Shown: one piece after another, positions 1-6,052 of the stretch
Layout: each line of letters starts with the position of its first letter
How positions within the stretch are numbered: the first letter of the stretch is position 1
Source: JBDRGC01 sp043818215
GTDB lineage: Bacteria > Chloroflexota > Anaerolineae > Anaerolineales > UBA11858
Assembly (NCBI GenBank): GCA_043818215.1
Contig: JBDRGC010000022.1
Location: forward strand, 1 to 23,314
Direction of reading: 5' to 3'
Length of the DNA: 23,314 nucleotides
Made by a program: the position numbers and the translations under genes
The notes under the pieces: generated by a model
What the model saw: only the letters and a program-made list of their open reading frames with translations
Database searches by the model: none
What the model was told of the DNA's origin: nothing

Positions 1-1067
1 ACCGGATTGGAAATCCGGCTTACAAATTTCTAAAAGATATTCCCTGGCGAGCGGTGTTGTTTTTTATTGGCATATTAACCCCCTGGTTTGCATTTTCATG
101 GCTTTATTTTGGTTCCCCATTTCCCGCCACATTGGCCGCCAAGCAGCATCAGGGATTGATGTCCATCAGCACATTATTCGCCCCTGGATTTTTACGCGTG
201 GCAGGATGGTATCGCTTCGGCTGGCAATATTGGGTTGAAGCGGGTCTGGCCCTCATGGGAATGGTTTGGGCTGTTTGGCGCAAGCGGCGTTGGGTCACTT
301 TTTTGGCCTGGCCTCTGCTCTATTTTGCCGCTTACACCTACCTGGGCGTAACCAGCTATTTTTGGTATTATGCCCCCCTGGTGCCAGGATTAGTCGTCGC
401 GGTTGGATTGGGGGTATCAGGTATCAGGGATCAGGGACTAGGGACTAGGAATCAGGGATCAGGGACCAGGAATCAGGGACTAGGGACTAGGAATCAGGAA
501 CCAGGGAACAGGGATCAGGAATTGGGGAGCAGTCAGCGATCAGCGGTCAGCGGTCGGTGGTCAGCCATCCTCCGTCATCGGTCGCCGGTTGTCGGTCGGT
601 GGTCATCCGTCATCCGTCATCCGTCATCGGTCTTAACCGGAGTTCTGCTCGCAGCTTTGGCAGTGGCACAAGTCAGCGCGCTGGCGCGGATGCGGCAATC
701 CCCCGACGCCCGGCTCGGGATTTATCGCGCCGTTGGCGAGTGGCTGGATGCCAACACCCCCCCGGACGCCAGCGTGGGCGCGTTGGAGGTGGGCATTATC
801 GGTTATTATTCCCATCGATCTATGGTAGACTTTGCCGGCTTGATCCAGCCAGAGGTGGCTACTCAAATAGGAACTGACACCACCTACGAAGACACTGCCG
901 TTTGGGCTGTAAAACAATACCGGCCCGATTACCTGATTATACACGCCGAAACCTTTCCCCGGCTCGAGGATGGATACGTGACCCGGCATTGCCAGCCGGA
1001 GCGGAAATTTCTTAGCTCAACTCACAATTTCCCGACCGGCATTCTCGTTTATATTTGTGACAGATAA
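1..1067 (+). CDS. membrane glycosyltransferase (GT39/ArnT-like), C-terminal part, 5' end outside window
   Basis: The reading frame is open from the window edge (codons in phase with base 3), so this is the end of a longer gene and the GTG at 54 is probably internal. Visible parts are several hydrophobic membrane segments up to about base 410, then a repeat-derived polar stretch (413-629), one more hydrophobic segment, and a soluble extracytoplasmic tail. The tail reads YRAVGEWLDANTPPDASVG, then GIIGYYSHRSMVDFAGL, the style of the C-terminal domain of lipid-linked sugar transferases of the dolichyl-phosphate-mannose/ArnT type common in Chloroflexota. These enzymes move a sugar from a polyprenyl carrier to an outside acceptor. 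The catalytic N-terminal loops are not in the window, so substrate cannot be named. The gene ends 205 bases before rfbC. The unusual point is about 72 residues of translated 7-bp tandem repeat between membrane segments. Confidence 0.7.
   Translation, partial: RIGNPAYKFLKDIPWRAVLFFIGILTPWFAFSWLYFGSPFPATLAAKQHQGLMSISTLFAPGFLRVAGWYRFGWQYWVEAGLALMGMVWAVWRKRRWVTFLAWPLLYFAAYTYLGVTSYFWYYAPLVPGLVVAVGLGVSGIRDQGLGTRNQGSGTRNQGLGTRNQEPGNRDQELGSSQRSAVSGRWSAILRHRSPVVGRWSSVIRHPSSVLTGVLLAALAVAQVSALARMRQSPDARLGIYRAVGEWLDANTPPDASVGALEVGIIGYYSHRSMVDFAGLIQPEVATQIGTDTTYEDTAVWAVKQYRPDYLIIHAETFPRLEDGYVTRHCQPERKFLSSTHNFPTGILVYICDR
413..517 (+). repeat. 7-bp tandem array, consensus GGRAYYA, 15 units, inside a coding region
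   Basis: Fifteen consecutive heptamers (GGTATCA, GGGATCA, GGGACTA, GGAATCA, GGGACCA and variants) run without a phase break, followed by a decayed sixteenth. Because 7 is not a multiple of 3, three units (21 bp) encode seven residues, so the protein shows a heptapeptide repeat (RNQGLGT-like) in frame with the membrane glycosyltransferase. Confidence 0.92.
532..629 (+). repeat. 7-bp tandem array, consensus GTCAKCS, 14 units, inside the same coding region
   Basis: Fourteen heptamers (GTCAGCG, ATCAGCG, GTCGGTG, GTCATCC, GTCATCG) in constant phase begin 14 bases after the previous array. The encoded peptide repeats with a seven-residue period (RSAVSGR, WSAILRH, RSPVVGR, WSSVIRH). The sequence differs from the first array, but the unit length is the same and the glycosyltransferase frame stays open through both. 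Confidence 0.9.
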
Positions 1068-1110
1068 GGGTATAATCGCAATTTGGCACAGGTCAGCAGG
1101 CGGCCTATCT

Positions 1111-1131
1111 CGTGAAACGTGAGACGTGAAA
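1111..1131 (+). repeat. 7-bp tandem array CGTGARA, 3 units
   Basis: CGTGAAA, CGTGAGA, CGTGAAA lie head to tail between the first gene and rfbC. The array is too short to be striking alone. It belongs with the other heptamer arrays here by unit length and position. Confidence 0.7.
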
Positions 1132-1148
1132 ACATGGGTTACACTTAA

Positions 1149-1260
1149 CGCCTCTCGCCTCTCGCCTCTCGCCTCTCGCCTCTTGCCTCTCGCCTCTTGC
1201 CTCTTGCCTCTCGCCTCTCGCCTCTCGCCTCTCGCCTCTCGCCTCTTGCCTCTTGCCTCC
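1149..1260 (+). repeat. 7-bp tandem array YGCCTCT, 16 units, directly upstream of rfbC
   Basis: Sixteen uninterrupted heptamers, CGCCTCT or TGCCTCT (the last ending CC), end 12 bases before the rfbC start codon. The + strand is almost pure pyrimidine apart from one G per unit, so the region that should hold the ribosome binding site has no purine-rich Shine-Dalgarno sequence. The frame through the array is open and joined to rfbC, giving a PLASRLS-type peptide if read from an upstream ATG at 1126. Confidence 0.95.
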
Positions 1261-1272
1261 TTCCTCCTACCC

Positions 1273-1821
1273 ATGAACTTCACCCCCACCACCATCCCTG
1301 ATGTAATTCTCATCAACCCCCAAGTATTTGGCGATGAGCGCGGATTTTTCTTGGAGACATACCAATCCCGCGAATTCGCCGCCGCAGGCATCCCTGAATC
1401 CTTTGTCCAAGATAATCACTCCGGTTCACAACAGGGAACCCTGCGGGGATTGCACTACCAGATTCGCCACACCCAGGGCAAGCTGGTGCGAGTTGTGGCC
1501 GGAGAGATATTTGATGCCGTGGTAGATATCCGCCACAGCTCGCCGACCTTTGGCCAGTGGGTGGGGGAGCATCTTTCGGCCGAGAACAAAATTCAATTGT
1601 GGGTACCGCCGGGATTCGCTCACGGTTTTTACGTCCTGAGCGACTGGGCCGAGGTGCTCTATAAAGCGACCGATTTCTACGCCCCAGAGTGGGAGCGCAC
1701 GTTAATGTGGAACGACCCCATCATTGGCGTGAAGTGGCCGATTTTGCCTGACACAAAACCTTTGCTATCAGCCAAAGATATGCAAGGGAGAGTGTTGGGC
1801 GAAGCAGAGTTGTTTGAGTGA
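1273..1821 (+). CDS. rfbC: dTDP-4-dehydrorhamnose 3,5-epimerase
   Basis: A cupin-fold epimerase of 182 residues, the usual family length. It converts dTDP-4-keto-6-deoxy-D-glucose to dTDP-4-keto-L-rhamnose, the third step of dTDP-L-rhamnose synthesis in the cytoplasm. Visible signatures are DERGFFLETY (residues 21-30), the substrate-binding and catalytic GTLRGLHYQ with His61, VVDIR (83-87), VPPGFAHGFYVLS (111-123) and Tyr130 in VLYKATDFY, in the place of the family's conserved catalytic tyrosine. The start is ATG 1273 because family homology begins there. The in-frame ATG at 1126 would add 49 residues encoded almost entirely by the heptamer array. No Shine-Dalgarno sequence precedes 1273, so translation may be leaderless or depend on sequences within the array. 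rfbB follows after a repeat-filled gap rather than directly. Confidence 0.95.
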   Translation: MNFTPTTIPDVILINPQVFGDERGFFLETYQSREFAAAGIPESFVQDNHSGSQQGTLRGLHYQIRHTQGKLVRVVAGEIFDAVVDIRHSSPTFGQWVGEHLSAENKIQLWVPPGFAHGFYVLSDWAEVLYKATDFYAPEWERTLMWNDPIIGVKWPILPDTKPLLSAKDMQGRVLGEAELFE

Positions 1822-1860
1822 GATTGGAGATTGGAGATTGGAGATTGGAGATTAGAGATT
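1821..1860 (+). repeat. 7-bp tandem array AGATTGG, about 5.7 units
   Basis: Four exact AGATTGG units, one AGATTAG and a partial unit. The array begins on the last base of the rfbC stop codon. Its unit is the exact reverse complement of the array at 2206-2254, so the two face each other across the rfbC-rfbB gap. Confidence 0.92.
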
Positions 1861-1871
1861 ATCCCCCTACG

Positions 1872-1899
1872 GGGACTCGGGACCAGGTACTGGGAACTG
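1872..1899 (+). repeat. 7-bp tandem array of the GGRAYYA type, 4 units
   Basis: GGGACTC, GGGACCA, GGTACTG and GGAACTG follow each other in phase. They resemble the units of the array at 413-517 inside the first gene, so the same heptamer family recurs within 1.4 kb, once in coding and once in non-coding sequence. Confidence 0.7.
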
Positions 1900-1954
1900 T
1901 GCAATCTCCAGTCCCCAGTACATAGTCAATGTCATTAAGATAAGACTTGGTAGT

Positions 1955-2138
1955 GCCGGTTGAGTAGCCCTGAGCCTCTTTCGAAGGGCGTATCGAAACC
2001 AAACGAGTCTGGCAAAGCGCATTTTTCACTGGAATCCGCTTGGTTTCGACACTTGCGCCGCACGCAGTGCAGGTGCGCAGTGCCTGCATAGGTATACGCT
2101 CCGGCACAAAAAGCGTGTGCCTCCGCTACTCAACCGGC
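1955..2138 (+). repeat. palindromic repeat element, 184 bp, 14-bp perfect terminal inverted repeats
   Basis: GCCGGTTGAGTAGC at 1955-1968 is matched perfectly by GCTACTCAACCGGC at 2125-2138. An inner pair, TCGAAACCAA at 1993-2002 and TTGGTTTCGA at 2040-2049, gives a second stem. The left arm contains CCCTGAGCC and TTTCGAAGGGCG, words common in dispersed palindromic repeats of many environmental bacterial genomes. No coding frame and no target-site duplication are evident. It could be a non-autonomous mobile element or a structured RNA-level spacer. It sits between rfbC and rfbB, flanked by inverted heptamer arrays. Confidence 0.8.
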
Positions 2139-2205
2139 GCTCGCGTTAGGATGCAAACGCTCAAGTTATTTAATTCTCATTCCTGAACGAGAGATTGGGA
2201 ATTGT

Positions 2206-2254
2206 CCAATCTCCAATCTCCAATCTCCAATCTCCAATCCCCAATCCCCAATCT
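2206..2254 (+). repeat. 7-bp tandem array CCAATCT, 7 units
   Basis: Seven CCAATCT or CCAATCC units in constant phase, ending 25 bases before the rfbB start. It is the reverse complement of the AGATTGG array at 1821-1860. A Shine-Dalgarno-like AGGAG follows just after the array. Confidence 0.92.
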
Positions 2255-2279
2255 CCAAACACAGGAGTAACCACAAAAT

Positions 2280-3365
2280 ATGAAAAATATCCTCATCACC
2301 GGCGGTGCCGGCTTCATTGGCTCGAACTTTGTGCATTTTTTGCTGCGGGTGGAGTCGGAAGTGCAGATTGTCAATTTGGACGCGCTTACTTATGCCGGTA
2401 GCCTCGAAAATCTGCAAGGGCTGTCTGACCCCGAGCGGCACATTTTCGTCGCAGGCGATATCTGCGACCGCGCTCTGGTGGACGATTTGCTCAGACAGCA
2501 TAAAATTGATACCATTATCCACTTTGCCGCCGAAACTCACGTAGACCGCTCGATTTTGGGGCCGGCACAATTCGTCCAGACCAATATCGTGGGCACTTTT
2601 ACCCTTCTCGAAGCCGTGCGCCAGTATTGGCTTGACGAAGCCGCTTTCCCTGTGAATGAGATTCGCTTCCACCACGTTTCCACCGATGAAGTTTATGGTA
2701 CACTCGCCCCCGACGAACCCGCCTGGACAGAAGAGATTCCCTACGCTCCCAATTCCCCCTACGCGGCCTCCAAGGCCGCCAGCGATCATTTGGTGCGATC
2801 TTATTTCCATACTTATGGGCTGCCCATCAGCATCACCAATTGCTCCAACAATTACGGGCCGCGGCAATTCCCGGAGAAGCTGATCCCGCTGATGATTCTG
2901 AATGCCGCACAGGGCAACCCTCTTCCAATTTACGGAGATGGGCGGCAAATCCGCGATTGGCTGTATGTGGAGGATCACTGCGAAGCTATCTGGATGGTGG
3001 TGCGCGGCTCACCCGCCGGGGAGATGTATAATATCGGGGGCAGCAACCAGCCCACAAATCTGGAAATCGTGCGCACCCTGTGCGGGATTCTGGACGCAGA
3101 GGCTCCCGATTCCCCGCATCGGCCCCACGAGTCCCTGATCCAATTCGTCACCGACCGGCCCGGGCATGATCGCCGCTACGCCATGGATAGCAGTAAAATC
3201 GGCCGTGATCTGGGTTGGGAGCCTCGTCAACATCTGGAAAGCGGGTTGAAGAAGACCGTCGAGTGGTATCTTGCCAACCCGGGTTGGATCGACATTGTGA
3301 GCCAGCAAACGGATTATCAGCAATGGCTCGACAAGAATTACGAAAGGCGAGGAGAAAAAGCATGA
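2280..3365 (+). CDS. rfbB: dTDP-glucose 4,6-dehydratase
   Basis: An extended short-chain dehydrogenase/reductase of 361 residues, normal for the family. It dehydrates dTDP-D-glucose to dTDP-4-keto-6-deoxy-D-glucose using bound NAD. The N-terminal TGGAGFIGS (7-15) is the NAD-binding glycine motif. HFAAETHVDRS (81-91) and the catalytic triplet Thr135-Asp136-Glu137 in STDEVYG follow, with the Tyr161-x-x-x-Lys165 pair in YAASKAASD. NNYGPRQFPEKLIPL (190-204) is the typical substrate-binding stretch. The start at 2280 is supported by AGGAG about 12 bases upstream, just after the heptamer array. The stop overlaps the rfbA start by four bases (ATGA), which points to translational coupling. Confidence 0.97.
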   Translation: MKNILITGGAGFIGSNFVHFLLRVESEVQIVNLDALTYAGSLENLQGLSDPERHIFVAGDICDRALVDDLLRQHKIDTIIHFAAETHVDRSILGPAQFVQTNIVGTFTLLEAVRQYWLDEAAFPVNEIRFHHVSTDEVYGTLAPDEPAWTEEIPYAPNSPYAASKAASDHLVRSYFHTYGLPISITNCSNNYGPRQFPEKLIPLMILNAAQGNPLPIYGDGRQIRDWLYVEDHCEAIWMVVRGSPAGEMYNIGGSNQPTNLEIVRTLCGILDAEAPDSPHRPHESLIQFVTDRPGHDRRYAMDSSKIGRDLGWEPRQHLESGLKKTVEWYLANPGWIDIVSQQTDYQQWLDKNYERRGEKA

Positions 3366-4252
3366 AAGGTATCATCCTGGCAGGTGGCAGCGGAACGCGC
3401 CTCTTTCCTCTGACCGTTGGAGTGAGCAAGCAGCTTTTGCCGGTTTACGACAAGCCGATGATCTATTACCCGCTCTCGATGCTGATGTTGGGCGGGATGC
3501 GCGAGATTTTGATAATCAGCACCCCCACCGCGTTGCCGGCTTTCAAGCGGTTGTTGGGCGACGGTCGCCAGTGGGGGCTGGATTTTTCTTATGTGGAGCA
3601 AGCCGAACCCCGCGGCCTGGCCGACGCGTTCATTGTGGGGCGCGATTTTGTGGGGGATGACTCCGTAGCTCTGATTTTGGGTGACAATATCTTTTATGGG
3701 CATGGACTTCCCCAACAGTTGCGTGCCGCGGCTCAGTTGACCGATGGCGCCCTGATCTTTGCCTACCCGGTGCGCGACCCGCAGCGCTACGGCGTTGTGG
3801 AGTTCGACGAAACCGGCAAAGCTCTAACCATCGAAGAGAAGCCCCAAGAGCCCCGTTCCCATTACGCCGTTCCGGGCTTGTATTTCTACGCTAATGATGT
3901 AGTGGAGATTGCCGCCAATTTGGAGCCTTCACCCCGCGGCGAATTGGAGATCACGGACATCAATCAGGCATATCTCGAGCGCGGCAAGCTCCGCGTGGAT
4001 GTGTTTGGCCGCGGTGTAGCCTGGCTGGATGCCGGCACTCACCAGTCTCTTATGCAAGCGGCCAATTTTATACATGCCGTAGAAGAGCGCCAAGGAATGA
4101 TGATCTCCTGCCCTGAAGAGATTGCTTACCGTATGGGACTTATTGACGCCGATAAGCTGCGTCATCTGGCCTCGGTGATGGATAACAACCAATATGGGCA
4201 ATACTTGCTGCGTCTGGCAGCAGATGAAGACCTGCCGTTTCATGCGGGGTAG
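3362..4252 (+). CDS. rfbA: glucose-1-phosphate thymidylyltransferase
   Basis: A nucleotidyltransferase of 296 residues, the standard family length. It makes dTDP-D-glucose from dTTP and glucose-1-phosphate, the first step of the rhamnose pathway. Seen are the nucleotide-binding AGGSGTRLFPLT (7-18), KQLLPVYDKPMIYYPLS (23-39), and LGDNIFYGHG (106-115) whose Asp108 is the usual metal ligand, followed by EEKP and a long C-terminal region with LEITDINQAYL. The start at 3362 is chosen because the homology begins with MKGIILAGG and its ATG overlaps the rfbB stop. An upstream in-frame extension would run through rfbB and is rejected. A 253-base gap with an inverted-repeat element separates it from rfbD. 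Confidence 0.97.
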   Translation: MKGIILAGGSGTRLFPLTVGVSKQLLPVYDKPMIYYPLSMLMLGGMREILIISTPTALPAFKRLLGDGRQWGLDFSYVEQAEPRGLADAFIVGRDFVGDDSVALILGDNIFYGHGLPQQLRAAAQLTDGALIFAYPVRDPQRYGVVEFDETGKALTIEEKPQEPRSHYAVPGLYFYANDVVEIAANLEPSPRGELEITDINQAYLERGKLRVDVFGRGVAWLDAGTHQSLMQAANFIHAVEERQGMMISCPEEIAYRMGLIDADKLRHLASVMDNNQYGQYLLRLAADEDLPFHAG

Positions 4253-4289
4253 CTGGTTTAGACTCTCAGCGAAAGATTTCGACTCTGAC

Positions 4290-4379
4290 TGTCATCGCGA
4301 GCCGACGCTTTCCGGCGAAGCGATCTCCTTCTCGCCAAGGATGAGATTGCTTCAGTGGTAGTGCTGCTTCGCAATGACA
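4290..4379 (+). repeat. degenerate palindromic interspersed repeat between rfbA and rfbD
   Basis: TGTCATCGCGAG (4290-4301) and GAAGCGATCTCC (4317-4328) are mirrored by GAGATTGCTTC (4343-4353) and GCTTCGCAATGACA (4366-4379), each arm with one or two mismatches. This is the pattern of the very widespread TGTCATTGCGAG / GCAATGACA repeat seen in many environmental bacteria. It can form a long hairpin in RNA and so may stabilise or attenuate the transcript between rfbA and rfbD. The rest of the 253-base gap shows nothing gene-like. Confidence 0.8.
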
Positions 4380-4505
4380 TTAAAAAGTTTCTTTCTGATT
4401 GAGCATCGCCTATCGCGCTGTGAGTTTACTCGCACATTGCCCCCTTTGGGAAATGACAAATGAGTAAGCAGAATCAAAAACATCATCTTCACATCCATAG
4501 TTACT

Positions 4506-5390
4506 ATGCGTATTTTATTGATTGGTAAAACCGGACAGCTTGGCTGGGAACTGCGGCGTACTCTGGCCCCGTTGGGCGAGGTGGTGGCGGTAGATTATCC
4601 CGAGATCAATCTGGCTGACGAAAAGAATGTGCGCGATTGGGTGCGGCGCACTCAGCCACAGGTGATTATCAACGCGGCGGCCTACACCGCAGTAGACAAA
4701 GCTGAAAGTGAACCCGAACTCGCCATGGCAATCAACGGCACAGCCCCCAGCGTGTTGGCGGAGGAAGCCAGGTCCCTGGGAGGTGCGCTACTGCATTATT
4801 CCACCGATTATGTTTTCGATGGCACCAAAGGCGAAGCCTATATCGAATCCGATGTCCCAAATCCACTCAGTGTGTACGGCTTGAGCAAATTGGCCGGGGA
4901 TCAGAATGTGCAGCAAATCGACGGGGCGTATTTGATCTTCCGCACAGCCTGGGTTTACAGCCTGAGGCAGGGGGGCTTCGTCCAAAAAGTATTGGGGTGG
5001 GCGCGGGAAAATGAAACCCTGCGCATTGTGGGCGATCAGGTTGGCAGCCCGACGTGGGCGCGGATGCTGGCCGAGGTCACAGCGCAGGTTTTGGCGATGG
5101 GTGGTGCGAATCTTGCGGGTTGGGTTGCAGAGAGGCGGGGACTGTATCACCTCGGCGGGGAAGGGGCTGTCAGCCGCCTGGATTGGGCCAAAACCATCCT
5201 CGAGTATGACCCCCGGCCTGAAGAGCAAGTTGTGCGAGAGGTGCTTCCCGCCCTGAGCAGCGAGTTTCCCACGCCTGCCAAACGTCCGCTGCATTCACCG
5301 GTTGATTGCAAGCTTTTTGCCGATACATTTGGCATCTGCTTGCCCGATTGGGAAGTGTCGCTGCGTCTAGCAATGGGGGCAGCAATGTGA
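4506..5390 (+). CDS. rfbD: dTDP-4-dehydrorhamnose reductase
   Basis: A reductase of 294 residues, full family length. It reduces dTDP-4-keto-L-rhamnose to dTDP-L-rhamnose with NAD(P)H, completing the pathway encoded by rfbC, rfbB and rfbA. The N-terminal GKTGQLG (7-13) binds the cofactor. INAAAYTAVDKAE (55-67), STDYVFDG (99-106) and the Tyr124-x-x-x-Lys128 pair in YGLSK are the family signatures. TAWVYS and GDQVGSPTWA follow in the expected order. The start is ATG 4506, where homology begins, with only a weak ribosome binding site. The stop codon shares its last base with an ATG of the next, broken gene (TGATGATG). Confidence 0.96.
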   Translation: MRILLIGKTGQLGWELRRTLAPLGEVVAVDYPEINLADEKNVRDWVRRTQPQVIINAAAYTAVDKAESEPELAMAINGTAPSVLAEEARSLGGALLHYSTDYVFDGTKGEAYIESDVPNPLSVYGLSKLAGDQNVQQIDGAYLIFRTAWVYSLRQGGFVQKVLGWARENETLRIVGDQVGSPTWARMLAEVTAQVLAMGGANLAGWVAERRGLYHLGGEGAVSRLDWAKTILEYDPRPEEQVVREVLPALSSEFPTPAKRPLHSPVDCKLFADTFGICLPDWEVSLRLAMGAAM

Positions 5391-5699
5391 TGATGAACGC
5401 GGATGAGATTAGAGCGAAAATCAGAACGGGTGAGTATTTTTTTTATCCGCCATGCTGCAAGTGAACGAACCTATGACGAGTTGGCTGTTTTCCAAGTTAA
5501 AGAAGCTATCTTGAATGGTGAGATTTTGGAGCAATATCCCGATACTGGCCGTGGTGAGAGTTGTCTGGTCATGGGTTTCTCAGGGTTGATTCCAATTCAT
5601 GCTATCTGTGGTTGGGCACGCAATCATCAAGTTGTTATTGTCACTGTCTACATTCCTTCGCCCCCCAGGTTTATTGATCCCTGGACAAGAGGAGCATAA
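5390..5699 (+). pseudogene. DUF4258-family protein (toxin-like), frameshifted at a run of eight T
   Basis: Two overlapping frames make one protein of about 101 residues. The first part starts at ATG 5390 (or 5393) and reads MMNADEIRAKIRTGEYFF. After a run of eight T (5447-5454) the family sequence continues in the next frame as IRHAASERTYDEL, then AILNGEILEQYPDTGRGE, SCLVMGF and VVIVTVYIP. Removing one T restores a single frame. The order (His and Arg in the first helix, nGEIiexYPd, sCLvlG, IiTvY) fits DUF4258, a small family often encoded beside YgiT-type zinc-finger antitoxins. The gene is either truly disrupted, a sequencing error in a homopolymer, or expressed through slippage. Its start touches the rfbD stop and its end lies one base before the zinc-finger gene. 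Confidence 0.7.
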
Positions 5700-5700
5700 C

Positions 5701-5952
5701 ATGAGCGATATTGATAAATGTCCATTTTGTGGTCACACTGAATTTGAAGATCGGGAAGTCGAGTATTTATATTGCTTGCGAGGAAAGCATTTACTTGTCC
5801 CCAGAATGCCTTCCTTCGTATGTCTGAATTGTTTAATGGAATTCTACTCAGGTAGAGATTTGGAAGAAGTAGAGCGCCGCTTTTTTGCAATTCATGATAG
5901 TGGGGCGCCGGCAGACCGCTATGAAACTATGCCCATTGTAGATTATGCTTGA
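5701..5952 (+). CDS. YgiT-type zinc-finger protein (MqsA-like antitoxin N-terminal domain)
   Basis: A protein of 83 residues with CPFCG at residues 7-11 and a second CxxC (VCLNC) after a beta-rich stretch containing RGKHLLVPRMPSFVC. This is the pattern of the zinc-binding N-terminal domain of MqsA/YgiT antitoxins, in which a short hydrophobic VP-x-x-VC segment precedes the second cysteine pair. The C-terminal part (FYSGRDLEEVERRFFAIHD) is short, and no helix-turn-helix DNA-binding domain is attached, unlike full MqsA. The start at ATG 5701 is preceded by AGAGGAG with good spacing. Together with the upstream DUF4258 gene it has the layout of a two-gene toxin-antitoxin unit, toxin first. The partner function is inferred from family association. 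Confidence 0.75.
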   Translation: MSDIDKCPFCGHTEFEDREVEYLYCLRGKHLLVPRMPSFVCLNCLMEFYSGRDLEEVERRFFAIHDSGAPADRYETMPIVDYA

Positions 5953-6052
5953 ACGATTGCGAGCTTTGTTTGTCGAGAAATTCTTAGATCTGCCCTATCT
6001 GGGGAGCATTCTGACTGATATCCGGGATGCCCAGAATCTGGAGTTTGTGTAG
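5945..6052 (+). CDS. possible small protein, 35 residues, unknown
   Basis: An ATG at 5945 opens a 35-residue frame (MLERLRALFVEKFLDLPYLG and on). It overlaps the end of the zinc-finger gene by eight bases, and its TAG stop shares one base with the GTG start of wzm. This tight fit on both sides is the only support. I recognise no family. It may be the remnant of a third gene of the toxin-antitoxin region, or chance. Confidence 0.3.
   Translation: MLERLRALFVEKFLDLPYLGSILTDIRDAQNLEFV

Noticed and set aside
1149..1260. CRISPR array
   Set aside because: The unit is seven bases with no spacers; there are no cas genes in the window.
1126..1272. N-terminal extension of rfbC starting at ATG 1126
   Set aside because: It would add 49 residues of heptamer-repeat translation; the family homology starts at 1273.
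1955..2138. tRNA or structured RNA gene in the palindromic element
   Set aside because: The stems are long-range inverted repeats without cloverleaf features such as a TTCGAAT-type arm with the right spacing.
2166..2978. Minus-strand frame of 270 codons opposite rfbB
   Set aside because: It lies opposite a gene with full family motifs, and its translation shows no family pattern.
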